Source: a virus
DNA length: 59,357 nt
Virus record (IMG/VR): IMGVR_UViG_3300042486_000337
Coordinates: 1-59,357 of that record
Direction: 5' to 3' (one strand)
In this document: positions 44,490 through 51,994 of the stretch, in pieces
Position numbering within the stretch: position 1 is the first letter of the stretch
How the letters are laid out: the number at the start of each line of letters is the position of its first letter
Position numbers and translations under genes: made by a program
The notes under the pieces: generated by a model
What the model saw: the letters and a program-made list of their open reading frames with translations, nothing else
The model's database searches: none
What the model was told of the DNA's origin: nothing

Positions 44490-44732
44490 TTAAAGTTTTT
44501 TATATGGAAATTTCTTTGCAATATCCGTTGTAAAAAATTTACCTTGTGATTCAGATAATCTTAGTCTTGTGTAGGTCTGATGAGGAACTCCCTCATACTT
44601 ATATTTGAATCCATTGTTAAATTCAACAACCAACTCTTTAGTTTCCGTATCGTATTCTGTTGATTTTAGATTTGAAGATTTAATTTCATTTCTAATTTTT
44701 GTTCCAATAATTTCTTCTTTTACTATTGCCAT
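44490..44732 (-). CDS. KTSC domain protein
   Basis: An 80-residue protein that is essentially one KTSC domain: SSNLKSTEYDTETKELVVEF, GFKYKYEGVPHQTYTRL, then SQGKFFTTDIAKKFPYKKL. The conserved Lys/Ser/Tyr residues of the family are present. KTSC proteins occur in phages and bacteria and have been linked to nucleic-acid binding, without a settled function. Confidence 0.85.
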   Translation of the reverse strand: MAIVKEEIIGTKIRNEIKSSNLKSTEYDTETKELVVEFNNGFKYKYEGVPHQTYTRLRLSESQGKFFTTDIAKKFPYKKL

Positions 44733-44757
44733 ATTATACAGGTTTTTATTATAAATA

Positions 44758-44785
44758 TAAAACCCCCACCATTTGGTGAGGGTTT
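44758..44785 (-). terminator. Hairpin terminator after the UVR-domain gene
   Basis: On the minus strand AAACCCTCACC / GGTGGGGGTTT forms a strong stem with loop AAAT and is followed by T-rich sequence. It starts 4 bases after the UVR gene stop. Confidence 0.85.
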
Positions 44786-44788
44786 CGT

Positions 44789-45220
44789 TTAAGATTTTAA
44801 TTTTTTCAGTTCTTCTCGTAATTCAATCGACCTTTCAAAATTTTGTTCTTCAATTGACTTTTTAAGTTCCAACTCAAGTTTGTTAATGGTGTCTTGATTT
44901 GACTCAAGTTTTTTAATCTCATCTCTAAGTTTAACCGCTTCTTCGAAATTTTCTTCCTCAATCGCAATTTTAAGTTTTGCTCTCAAAGAGTCAGTACCTG
45001 ATGATTTATTTGATTTGGATGGTGTTCCTCCTGTTCTTACAAAACTAGTAATTAAAAAACTTCCATCAGGTGATTTATAAGTTTCTTTAGACCAGTTACC
45101 ATTTTCATCAGAACCTGTTTCTGATTGTTTATTCATCATTCCTTCGAACATTGCGTCAAAGTCATTAAACATGAAGTTAAAATCTCCAAAGAGGTCATTA
45201 AATTTTTTTCTATTAAACAT
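44789..45220 (-). CDS. UVR-motif protein (McsA/ClpC-adaptor-like)
   Basis: A 143-residue protein. The N-terminal 80 residues are variable and aromatic (FNRKKFNDLFGDFNFMFNDFDAMFEG), with a beta-prone middle (WSKETYKSPDGSFLITSFVR). The C-terminus holds two UVR motifs, LKIAIEEENFEEAVKLRDEIKKLE and LKKSIEEQNFERSIELREELKKLK. UVR motifs occur in UvrB/UvrC and in McsA and ClpC, where they mediate protein contacts. The gene is divergent from the ClpC-like ATPase at 45433, which carries a UVR motif itself, so an adaptor-unfoldase pair is likely. Confidence 0.78.
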   Translation of the reverse strand: MFNRKKFNDLFGDFNFMFNDFDAMFEGMMNKQSETGSDENGNWSKETYKSPDGSFLITSFVRTGGTPSKSNKSSGTDSLRAKLKIAIEEENFEEAVKLRDEIKKLESNQDTINKLELELKKSIEEQNFERSIELREELKKLKS

Positions 45221-45249
45221 ATTTTTCTGTTGTTTTAAAGTTTATTGTT

Positions 45250-45257
45250 TATCTTTG
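45250..45257 (+). promoter_or_regulatory. Possible upstream promoter for the ClpC-like gene
   Basis: TATCTTTG followed by C (consensus TAnnTTTG). A transcript from here would carry a leader of about 175 bases that includes the palindromes at 45319 and 45362. Confidence 0.4.
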
Positions 45258-45318
45258 CATAAACAAATTTTATTCCTTTGATAATTATATGACATTTTTT
45301 CATAATACCAAATACAAT

Positions 45319-45346
45319 CTGTCAATATGACCGGACATAATGACAG
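45319..45346. promoter_or_regulatory. 28-bp imperfect palindromic operator
   Basis: CTGTCAATATGACC / GGACATAATGACAG: the two halves are complementary except for two symmetric A/A positions per half. A palindrome this long in an A/T-rich intergenic region, 60 bases upstream of a -7 element, looks like a binding site for a dimeric or tetrameric repressor controlling the ClpC-like gene and perhaps its divergent neighbour. Confidence 0.6.
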
Positions 45347-45361
45347 GGTATTAAAAAAATG

Positions 45362-45374
45362 TGACATTTTGTCA
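45362..45374. promoter_or_regulatory. Second TGACA-type inverted repeat
   Basis: TGACATTTTGTCA repeats the TGACA/TGTCA arms of the 28-bp palindrome with a 3-base centre. It lies just before the TTG (45381-45383) that could act as the -33 element, so a bound regulator would cover the promoter. Confidence 0.55.
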
Positions 45375-45404
45375 AATAATTTGGATAAGAACGGAATTTG
45401 TTAT

Positions 45405-45412
45405 TATATTTG
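45405..45412 (+). promoter_or_regulatory. Bacteroidetes-type promoter of the ClpC-like gene
   Basis: TATATTTG followed by C matches TAnnTTTG; a TTG lies 21 bases upstream (45381-45383). The expected start of transcription is about 15 bases before the ATG at 45433. Confidence 0.65.
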
Positions 45413-45432
45413 CATATTAAAATTATAAACTT

Positions 45433-47445
45433 ATGAACGATTTAATGGATGACGAAGACAAAATGATGAGTAAAAAAACAAAATCATCAGATTCTAATAC
45501 ACCTGTGTTGGATAATTTCAGTAGAGATTTAAATAAACTTGCTGAAGCGGGTAAACTTGACCCTGTAATTGGTCGTGAAAGAGAAATCTTAAGGATTGCT
45601 CAAATTTTATCTCGTAGAAAGAAAAACAATCCTATTATTATAGGTGAACCTGGTTGTGGTAAAACCGCTCTTGTTGAAGGTTTGGCGATTAAAATAGTGA
45701 AAGGGGAATGTCCTCGTAATTTAATGGATAAACGAATAGTTAATCTTGACCTTACCTCTGTTGTTGCGGGTACCAAATATCGTGGTCAATTTGAAGAAAG
45801 AATGAAAGTAATTCTTGAAGAACTTCAATCAAATCCAAATATCATAGTGTTTATTGATGAGATTCATACCTTGGTTGGTTCTGGTAATTCTTCAGGTTCT
45901 ATGGATGGTTCAAATATCTTCAAACCGGCACTTGCTCGTGGAGAAGTTCAATGTATTGGAGCAACAACATTAGACGAGTTCCGTAAGAATATTGAGAAAG
46001 ACGGAGCGTTGGAGCGTAGGTTCCAAAAAGTTGTTGTTGAGGCATCTTCAGTTAGTGAAACAATTCAAATTCTTAAGAATGTTCGAGAAAAATATGAATC
46101 TTTCCATAAGGTTCATTATAGCGACGAAGTTATTGAAACTTGTGTTAAATTGGCTGACCGATATATCACGGACAGAGAGTTTCCGGATAAAGCATTTGAT
46201 ATCTTGGATGAGGTTGGGGCAAGAATGCAAACCGAATTAAAAACTCCTGAGATTATTGAGGAACTTAAGAAAAAAGCGGCTGAGATTAAACAACTAAAAC
46301 TTGATGTTGTTAAAAGACAAAACTATGAACAAGCCGCAGAACTTCGTGATAAAGAGAAAAAACTTTTAACGAAACTTGACCAAGAGAAGTTGAAGTTCGA
46401 AGAACAAATGTCAAGAGAAAAACAAGTTATTATGTTGGAACACGTTTATGATGTGGTTTCAAATATGACTAAAATCCCGGTTAATAAGATGAGTGTTGAT
46501 GATACCAAAGCATTAATGGATTTGGATAAAAACTTAATTGGTAAAGTTATCGGTCAAGATGATGCGGTTGTTAAAATTGCGAAATCAATTAAACGAAATC
46601 GTTTGGGAATCAAAGACCCGAATAAACCAATTGGGTCATTCATATTCTTGGGTTCAACCGGTGTGGGTAAAACATATTTGGCAAAACAAATGGCCAAAGA
46701 AATGTTTGGTTCTGAAGATGCTCTTATTCGTGTGGATATGAGTGAATACCAAGAAAAACATAGTATTTCTAAAATGTTAGGAACTACGGCTGGATTTGTT
46801 GGGTATGAGGATGGTGGTCATCTAACTGAAAAGGTTAAGAATAAACCTTACTCAGTTATTTTATTTGATGAGATTGAGAAAGCTCATAAAGATATATTCA
46901 CCATTTTACTTCAAATATTGGATGATGGACACGTAACTGATGGTCAAGGTAGAAAAATCAACTTCAAAAATACTTTAATTATTTTGACATCAAACTTGGG
47001 TGTTAAGAAATTACAAGATTTTGGAACCGGAATTGGATTCTCAACTAATTCATATAGTAATGAAGAAATTAAGAAACAAATGTTAATGAAAGAAATGAAG
47101 AATTTCTTCTCTCCTGAGTTCTTAAATCGTATCGACGATACAATCGTATTCAACACATTGAAACAAGACGATATCAAGAAAATTACCGATATTGAATTGA
47201 AAAAATTAATGAATCGTCTTACTGATATGAAATATACAATTGGGTATGATGATACTTTGGTTGAGTATTTAGCTAAAGTCGGGTATGATGAATTATATGG
47301 AGCCCGTCCATTAAAAAGAGCAATCCAAGATAAAGTTGAGGACTTATTATCTGAGGAGGTTCTGACTGGTAAATTGGTTGAGGGTAAAACCTATGTTATC
47401 AAAGTTGTTGATGACAATGTCGTTATTCAAAAGAAAGGGAGGTAG
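45433..47445 (+). CDS. ClpC-like double AAA+ unfoldase without the N-terminal Clp domain
   Basis: A 670-residue Hsp100 ATPase. AAA1: GEPGCGKTA (71-79), FIDEIHTLVG (140-149). A middle UVR motif (KLDVVKRQNYEQAAELRDKEKKL, about 290-315) marks it as ClpC-type. AAA2: GSTGVGKTYLAK (about 407), ILFDEIEKAHKDIF, and arginine-finger region SPEFLNRIDD. GIGFST near 534 provides the IGF tripeptide used by ClpA/ClpX/ClpC to dock on ClpP. The usual N domain of about 140 residues is replaced by 25 polar residues, so substrate choice must come from adaptors, perhaps the UVR protein next door. Start is 21 bases after the promoter. Confidence 0.92.
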   Translation: MNDLMDDEDKMMSKKTKSSDSNTPVLDNFSRDLNKLAEAGKLDPVIGREREILRIAQILSRRKKNNPIIIGEPGCGKTALVEGLAIKIVKGECPRNLMDKRIVNLDLTSVVAGTKYRGQFEERMKVILEELQSNPNIIVFIDEIHTLVGSGNSSGSMDGSNIFKPALARGEVQCIGATTLDEFRKNIEKDGALERRFQKVVVEASSVSETIQILKNVREKYESFHKVHYSDEVIETCVKLADRYITDREFPDKAFDILDEVGARMQTELKTPEIIEELKKKAAEIKQLKLDVVKRQNYEQAAELRDKEKKLLTKLDQEKLKFEEQMSREKQVIMLEHVYDVVSNMTKIPVNKMSVDDTKALMDLDKNLIGKVIGQDDAVVKIAKSIKRNRLGIKDPNKPIGSFIFLGSTGVGKTYLAKQMAKEMFGSEDALIRVDMSEYQEKHSISKMLGTTAGFVGYEDGGHLTEKVKNKPYSVILFDEIEKAHKDIFTILLQILDDGHVTDGQGRKINFKNTLIILTSNLGVKKLQDFGTGIGFSTNSYSNEEIKKQMLMKEMKNFFSPEFLNRIDDTIVFNTLKQDDIKKITDIELKKLMNRLTDMKYTIGYDDTLVEYLAKVGYDELYGARPLKRAIQDKVEDLLSEEVLTGKLVEGKTYVIKVVDDNVVIQKKGR

Positions 47446-47449
47446 TTAA

Positions 47450-47482
47450 AAAAAGGAGGTAATTTTATATTACCTCCTTTTT
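47450..47482. terminator. Bidirectional terminator between convergent genes
   Basis: AAAAAGGAGGTAA / TTACCTCCTTTTTT with loop TTTATA. It contains AGGAGG, but this is explained by the hairpin and is not a ribosome binding site. It serves the ClpC-like gene (plus) and the endonuclease gene (minus), overlapping the end of the latter. Confidence 0.9.
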
Positions 47483-48403
47483 TAATAAATTAGTTATTTC
47501 ATTTATGGATAAAAAATAAGGAATTCTTATTAATTTAATACCTTCCAATTTACAAAAGATATTTTTTATTTCATCCCTCATTTTAGTTTTAATATATTCA
47601 TCCTCGCCACCAAAAAAATCAATAGGTTTAAAGTGTTGTATTCCGTCAAATTCAATACAAATACTTTTATCAGGTAAAATAAAATCAAATCTTAAATTAT
47701 TCTCGTTTTTACAACCTGTAATAGATTTATTATATTGAAAATTAATGTCATTTTTTATTAAAAAATCATAAATTTTTTTCTCCCCATAACTAATTTTTTC
47801 TTTTTTATCTATTCCTAACCAATCGTAATAATCAACCCATCCTTTACCTTTATAGGTTTTTTCGGGTTTTTTTGGTATATCTTTTGGAAGTTCGCTTAAA
47901 TTTAGTTGTCTCCATTCTTTAACCATTTTCAAATTTAAACTACGAGCCCATAGTTTAGCCTCCTCAAAAGATTTATAAAGTTTTTGGTTATCTGAAACTC
48001 TTCCAGTACCTAAAAATTCTCCCCATCCTTCCCATTTAGATTTATATGTCATATATGGATTGTAAGGGATTTTAATATCGTCTTTAATAATCTCCTTAAT
48101 TTTTTTAAAAAAATCCATTTTACTTATTATATTCTTCTTAAGAATAACTTTCTTACATTCTTCATAGTCGTAATAAACATTATTTATCTTTTTCTTAAAA
48201 ATTGGTTTATCTAAAAAATCCGACCAATTTAGCCAAACTTCTTTACCATAAAAAGTTACCGGATTTAAAGGTGCTCTTTTACCATCAATAGATGTTAAAC
48301 TTTTATAAGTTTTAATATATTGATTTTTACTATTAATTGATAGAGAATTAACTATTTTTTTTAATTCCTCGTAGTTATAATATTTATTTTTTATATCCAA
48401 CAT
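47465..48403 (-). CDS. Endonuclease with integrase-type (INT) repeats
   Basis: A 312-residue protein. The N-terminal 200 residues contain three imperfect repeats with P...Y...W.GW.DFLG (PVTFYGKEVWLNWSDFLD, PYMTYKSKWEGWGEFLG, PEKTYKGKGWVDYYDWLG), the 'integrase repeat' unit thought to bind DNA. The C-terminal 110 residues look like a PD-(D/E)xK or DUF559-type nuclease: LRFDFILPDKSICIEFDGIQHF, where Asp and E-x-D fit the catalytic core, then KTKMRDEIKNIFCKLEGIKLIRIP. It is probably a mobile homing-type nuclease. Confidence 0.78.
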   Translation of the reverse strand: MLDIKNKYYNYEELKKIVNSLSINSKNQYIKTYKSLTSIDGKRAPLNPVTFYGKEVWLNWSDFLDKPIFKKKINNVYYDYEECKKVILKKNIISKMDFFKKIKEIIKDDIKIPYNPYMTYKSKWEGWGEFLGTGRVSDNQKLYKSFEEAKLWARSLNLKMVKEWRQLNLSELPKDIPKKPEKTYKGKGWVDYYDWLGIDKKEKISYGEKKIYDFLIKNDINFQYNKSITGCKNENNLRFDFILPDKSICIEFDGIQHFKPIDFFGGEDEYIKTKMRDEIKNIFCKLEGIKLIRIPYFLSINEITNLLKKEVI

Positions 48404-48493
48404 ATCCCATTTATATATAAATATCAGGTAATATTAAATAGTTCGGGATTTTTAGGTTAAAAAACTTTATTTATTTTTTTTATATTTATAAAT

Positions 48494-48850
48494 ATGAAAA
48501 CCATTAAACTAACTGAAACAGAATTAAAATCGTTGATTACAACTATCGTACAAGAAACAAAATTCAACACAATTAACTATTCTGATTTAACAAAATCAGG
48601 TGATTGGGATGTTAATCGACATACAAGAGATGAATTAGGTGTTAATATGTATAAGTTAGATGGGGGTATATTAAAAAAAACTACCAAGCGTAAATCCGGT
48701 GATAAATTATTTTTTTTAACTGACAAAGAATTCGAAAAATCAAATGAATTTTTACTAAAAGCAAGAGATTTAGAATCTCAAGCTAAAAAATTAAGACTTG
48801 CCGCAAAATACATAATGGATTCCGGTTCATCCCAACCTTATAATATATGA
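48494..48850 (+). CDS. Protein with capsid-targeting-like N-terminal peptide
   Basis: A 118-residue protein beginning MKTIKLTETELKSLITTIVQE, another member of the N-terminal peptide family (amphipathic helix then V-Q-E). The body (KSGDWDVNRHTRDELGVNMYKLDGG, SGDKLFFLTDKEFEKSN) is small and ends in a basic helix (ARDLESQAKKLRLAAKYIM). TATTTATA at 48483-48490 is 3 bases before the ATG. The stop overlaps the start of the 58-residue zinc-ribbon gene (ATGA). Confidence 0.65.
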   Translation: MKTIKLTETELKSLITTIVQETKFNTINYSDLTKSGDWDVNRHTRDELGVNMYKLDGGILKKTTKRKSGDKLFFLTDKEFEKSNEFLLKARDLESQAKKLRLAAKYIMDSGSSQPYNI

Positions 48851-49023
48851 AAGAATTAATTAGAAAAATTTTAAGAGAAGCCATTAAAAACAACAAAGTT
48901 ATTTGTGATGGATGTGGATGGTCTTGGGATTTATCCGATGGAGGTGATGACCCGTATATTTGTCATAAATGTGGTCATGATAATGAACAAAAAAAATCGG
49001 ATGATTTCTCATCCGACTTATAA
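48847..49023 (+). CDS. Short zinc-ribbon protein with targeting-like N-terminus
   Basis: A 58-residue protein: MKELIRKILREAIKNN, then CDGCGWSWDLSDGGDDPYICHKCGHDN (in pieces). Two CxxC pairs form a zinc ribbon with a WSWDL...GGDDPY centre, a module repeated in many phage proteins. The N-terminus is a compact form of the peptide family, with a perfect L-R-E-A cleavage-type site like the T4 F-I-A-E-A. It overlaps the preceding gene by 4 bases, so it is expressed with it. Confidence 0.68.
   Translation: MKELIRKILREAIKNNKVICDGCGWSWDLSDGGDDPYICHKCGHDNEQKKSDDFSSDL
48997..49016 (-). terminator. Terminator for the peptidase gene, inside the zinc-ribbon reading frame
   Basis: TCGGATGA / TCATCCGA with loop TTTC; on the minus strand it is followed by eight T. 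It ends the minus-strand peptidase transcript, yet lies within the last codons (DDFSSD) of the plus-strand zinc-ribbon gene. Confidence 0.75.
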
Positions 49024-49866
49024 TTAAAATACTGACCTAGTTCTCCAATTATACTGGACAGATTTCATGTAATGCAATCTATTACCCAAATCCTCAATCA
49101 TTTTTCTACCCATATCAATGCCGTTGAATACATCTTCAACAACAACATATTCATTTTTGGTGTGGTAGTTGTAATACCCGATTGAAATATTAATACAAGA
49201 GAAATCAAATTTACCTCTCAAAGCGTAAACGTCCGTATAAGGATGGACCATATATTCCATATCATTTTGATTCATACCTTCAGTTAATATTTTATCACAA
49301 GTATTAAAGAATTCGGAATCTCTGTCAAATAAAACTTGTCCAAAACATTTTTCAGTAATCATCCAGTTTTCCGGAGCATCAAATTGGATTCCATAACCAA
49401 CATTTGAGAAGAAATCTTCACTTGCTTTTAATGACCCATGACAACCTGTTTCTTCAGATACAAAGAATGCCGCTTTCAAATAAGGTAATTCTTCCAATAA
49501 AGTCAAACATGCGAACACACCACATTTATCGTCACCTCCAATACCTGTTGGTTTTCCTTGGTCATTATATGCTTTATACGACAACTTTATTTCACGTTGC
49601 GCATTTGGTAACATTTCTTCGGAAATATTAATTGTGTCGATATTATGGACCGTATCGGTATGTGATATCACACATGGGAAATAAAAATCTTCAGGTAATT
49701 CCGCGGACTCTTGTTTTGTTGCATACACGTTATTGTGCTCATCAACAAAATGTGAGATATTGTTTTCAGTTAACCAATTAACCAAAAATTCAACCATTTT
49801 TTCCTCTTGATATGTTTTTGTTGGAACACTCAAAACCTGTTTAAGTAAATCTGTATTTTTTTTCAT
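49024..49866 (-). CDS. M20/M42-type metallopeptidase (peptidase T-like)
   Basis: A 280-residue dizinc peptidase. Metal ligands and catalytic residues are visible: SHTDTVHN (His69, Asp71), GIGGDDKCGV (bridging Asp112), FVSEETGCHG (general base Glu138 and ligand Glu139), QFDAPEN (Asp163) and a late YHTKNEYV (His about 234). It lacks the full dimerisation lid of bacterial PepT, being about 100 residues shorter. It may release amino acids from peptides, for example products of the phage ClpC/tmRNA pathway. A TATATTTGC promoter lies immediately upstream. Confidence 0.85.
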   Translation of the reverse strand: MKKNTDLLKQVLSVPTKTYQEEKMVEFLVNWLTENNISHFVDEHNNVYATKQESAELPEDFYFPCVISHTDTVHNIDTINISEEMLPNAQREIKLSYKAYNDQGKPTGIGGDDKCGVFACLTLLEELPYLKAAFFVSEETGCHGSLKASEDFFSNVGYGIQFDAPENWMITEKCFGQVLFDRDSEFFNTCDKILTEGMNQNDMEYMVHPYTDVYALRGKFDFSCINISIGYYNYHTKNEYVVVEDVFNGIDMGRKMIEDLGNRLHYMKSVQYNWRTRSVF

Positions 49867-49870
49867 AATG

Positions 49871-49878
49871 CAAATATA
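49871..49878 (-). promoter_or_regulatory. Bacteroidetes-type -7 element before the peptidase gene
   Basis: The plus strand reads GCAAATATA at 49870-49878, i.e. TATATTTGC on the minus strand, only 5 bases before the ATG complement at 49866. The transcript would be leaderless or nearly so, as proposed for rpsU. Confidence 0.55.
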
Positions 49879-49912
49879 GTAAAAATATTTTAAACATTAT
49901 AGAAAAAATATT

Positions 49913-51019
49913 TTAAGTGTCAAATCTATCAAACAATTCTAGTTGATATAACAAATTATAAAAATTTTCCTCAGTTAATTTTAGTTTTTTAATAAATTTT
50001 TGGGGGTGATGTATCGAGACATCAATTCTCATTCCTTCTCGGTCAAGTCCGTCAATTCTATATTGAATTTTTGGGTCTTTAGGTAGTTTATACCATTGAC
50101 CATATTTAAACTTACTTAAAATACGTTTTTTTAAATTTAAAAATTCGGCTATACTAGAACCTCCTTCTTCCATTTCTTCCTCCAAAGAATCAATAATATA
50201 GTCTAATTTTCTTTCAACATCGTTATTAAAATTTTTACTATCAAAATATTTATCATCTTGAAATTCATACATCATTTCTGACCAACCACCGAGACCTCGG
50301 TCCTCATTTGCCTTAAAAATTTCGGTAACCAAAGTCATTGCGTCAGGAGCGTCAGTAATACCTAATCGTAATGCCCATACTCTCAAGTTTGCAACTGTCG
50401 TAGAAATCTCATCATATTTTCTGTAAAACTCAAAATCAATTTTTTTTAAATAACCTTCCAATTCATTGTTGATTGTTTCTTGACCCACCTTCACCACTTC
50501 TTCATCTTTATAAGAAGTATAGTTTGAGATAATGTCATCAATTTGCTCCGGAAATAAATCATAAAGTAAATTATTAAATTCCTTCCTATACTCATCATCA
50601 TCTATAATAAATTCTTTCTCGGGTAAAATCAAATCCGATATTAACTTTAATTTTTCTTTATTTTCTTCATCAAAATACCATAGTATACCATAACCTTCTA
50701 AAAAATCTTCTAACGAATTATTAAAATCGGTAAATTCGAAATATCCATAAGATGAATTTATTTGTCCTTCTGCCCATATATCATCCTCAGTTAGACCTAT
50801 TTCTTTAAAAAAACTTTCATCATTTTTAAATTCAATTATAATATCACTAGCACCTAATGGATTTTGTTGTATGACACTTATTAAATTATCCATATCTTGT
50901 AAATCATAACGGTCTATTTGACCTCTACTGAATTTTTTTAAGGCATCAATAAAATTATCAGGAGTATTCCCATCTTCCTGATTTTCAAATATTTTTCTTT
51001 TATTCTTAAGTAATCTCAC
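49913..51019 (-). CDS. Large acidic protein of unknown function
   Basis: A 368-residue acidic protein (DALKKFSRGQIDRYDLQDMDNLI, GYFEFTDFNNSLEDFLEGYGILW, YIIDSLEEEMEEGGSSIAEFLNLKKRIL). It has a mixed helical pattern, no signal peptide and no transmembrane segment. The N-terminus (RLLKNKRKIFENQ) is basic and contains an F-E-N-Q segment. No family recognised. It is divergent from the tmRNA gene, with which it shares the upstream region (51020-51128). Confidence 0.6.
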   Translation of the reverse strand: MRLLKNKRKIFENQEDGNTPDNFIDALKKFSRGQIDRYDLQDMDNLISVIQQNPLGASDIIIEFKNDESFFKEIGLTEDDIWAEGQINSSYGYFEFTDFNNSLEDFLEGYGILWYFDEENKEKLKLISDLILPEKEFIIDDDEYRKEFNNLLYDLFPEQIDDIISNYTSYKDEEVVKVGQETINNELEGYLKKIDFEFYRKYDEISTTVANLRVWALRLGITDAPDAMTLVTEIFKANEDRGLGGWSEMMYEFQDDKYFDSKNFNNDVERKLDYIIDSLEEEMEEGGSSIAEFLNLKKRILSKFKYGQWYKLPKDPKIQYRIDGLDREGMRIDVSIHHPQKFIKKLKLTEENFYNLLYQLELFDRFDT

Positions 51020-51073
51020 AATTGTTTTTTTACTATAAATACTCTTTTGATTAGGAAATTAAATATTTATTCT

Positions 51074-51081
51074 TATCTTTG
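51074..51081 (+). promoter_or_regulatory. Promoter of the tmRNA gene
   Basis: TATCTTTG followed by C, a perfect TAnnTTTG element, about 48 bases upstream of the mature tmRNA 5' end. The precursor leader would be removed by RNase P. Confidence 0.65.
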
Positions 51082-51128
51082 CATTACAAATCACGAGAAA
51101 TGATTTATCGTTCTTTGAAAAATAATAT

Positions 51129-51508
51129 GGGGGTAAAATGGAATTGACTGGTACATCTGGTTATTTGGGGCACGTCGAAGCTGAATTAACTTCGTTATCA
51201 ACTGATTTAAAACAACAGACGGCAACGTTCTAAACAAAATGGCTCTAGTAGGTCTTGTTAAACAAGATGAGCTTGTAGCAGTAGCATAGTCTCTACTACA
51301 TTCGGGTCGGGGGGACATTAACCCAGGAACAGAAGTCCTTGATGGGTGGAAAAATGACTAAACCTTAAATTGAGTCGTCCATTGGTTGTTAGGTTTACGA
51401 TGGTGAAGAACAAACCAACTATTTCGGAACATTAGAAAATGTTGTCCTAAACGTGTAGTCCTAAATAGGTAGTGTAGTCAGGACGAGGTTTCGAAACCTC
51501 TACCTCCA
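51129..51508 (+). ncRNA. ssrA: tmRNA (ssrA), one-piece, phage-encoded
   Basis: Ends pair as a tRNA acceptor stem: 5' GGGGGTA with 3' TACCTCC plus discriminator A51508 (CCA not encoded). The 5' tRNA-like segment AATGGAATTGACTGG and the T arm GAGG-TTTCGAA-ACCTC are typical of tmRNA. The tag reading frame runs from GCT (51242) to TAG (51287-51289) and encodes ALVGLVKQDELVAVA; the exact resume codon is inferred. The end ELVAVA is a hydrophobic degron-like tail, but differs from the usual YALAA. Downstream sequence folds into pseudoknot-like helices. The tmRNA rescues stalled ribosomes and tags the product for ClpP-type proteases. Confidence 0.93.
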
Positions 51509-51516
51509 CTCAGATA

Positions 51517-51542
51517 AAGGGTCTCTTATGAGACCCTTTTTT
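51517..51542 (+). terminator. Terminator after tmRNA
   Basis: AAGGGTCTC / GAGACCCTT with loop TTAT, followed by T6, 9 bases after the tmRNA 3' end. Confidence 0.88.
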
Positions 51543-51603
51543 AGTTTAAATTTGGAGATTCATTTTATTTTGTTATTATTAAGTATTCAAACCATTTTTA
51601 TCT

Positions 51604-51816
51604 ATGATTGATATAAAAAAAATATTAGAAACCGAAGGACCAACTCGTAATTTAATAAATTCCGTACCTGAAGGATTTTTATTAGTTCATGAGAAAACAT
51701 TAGAAGATTTGAAAGAATTTGAAACTTGGAAGTCTTGGAAAAATGGTAGAACTTCAATTAAAGAATTAAATAATAAAAATTTTATAAAATATGAGAAAAT
51801 TAATAAGACCCCGTAA
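51604..51816 (+). CDS. Small hypothetical protein
   Basis: A 70-residue protein (MIDIKKILETEGPTRNLINS, GFLLVHEKTLEDLKEFETWKSWKNGR), charged and helical, overlapping the PspC gene by 26 bases in another frame. No family recognised. Confidence 0.58.
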   Translation: MIDIKKILETEGPTRNLINSVPEGFLLVHEKTLEDLKEFETWKSWKNGRTSIKELNNKNFIKYEKINKTP

Positions 51817-51973
51817 TTCTACTATTGCCGGAGTATGTGATGCAATTGGAAATTATTTAGGAATTGATGGAACAATTATAAAGATAGTGTTCTTTGGATT
51901 ACTCTTCACCCCGGTTCCAATTACAATAATATATCTATTATTATGGTTTTTTATCCCTAAAGAAAAATTTTAG
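51791..51973 (+). CDS. PspC domain mini-protein
   Basis: A 60-residue membrane protein that is just one PspC domain: KLIRPRNSTIAGVCDAIGNYLGID followed by a hydrophobic helix (IIKIVFFGLLFTPVPITIIYLLLWFFI) and a basic end. In bacteria PspC proteins sense inner-membrane stress and interact with PspA/PspB or with toxins. A phage copy next to a murein hydrolase-like gene could stabilise the membrane or time lysis; this is inferred from position. Confidence 0.85.
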   Translation: MRKLIRPRNSTIAGVCDAIGNYLGIDGTIIKIVFFGLLFTPVPITIIYLLLWFFIPKEKF

Positions 51974-51994
51974 AAATTTTGAGTATTTATTAGT

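Noticed and set aside
47455-47460. AGGAGG as a Shine-Dalgarno sequence
   Set aside because: It is one arm of a perfect terminator hairpin between convergent genes and has no start codon after it; the genome does not use such sites.
51091-51318. 75-codon minus-strand reading frame
   Set aside because: It lies antisense across the tmRNA gene, whose secondary structure and tag frame explain the sequence.
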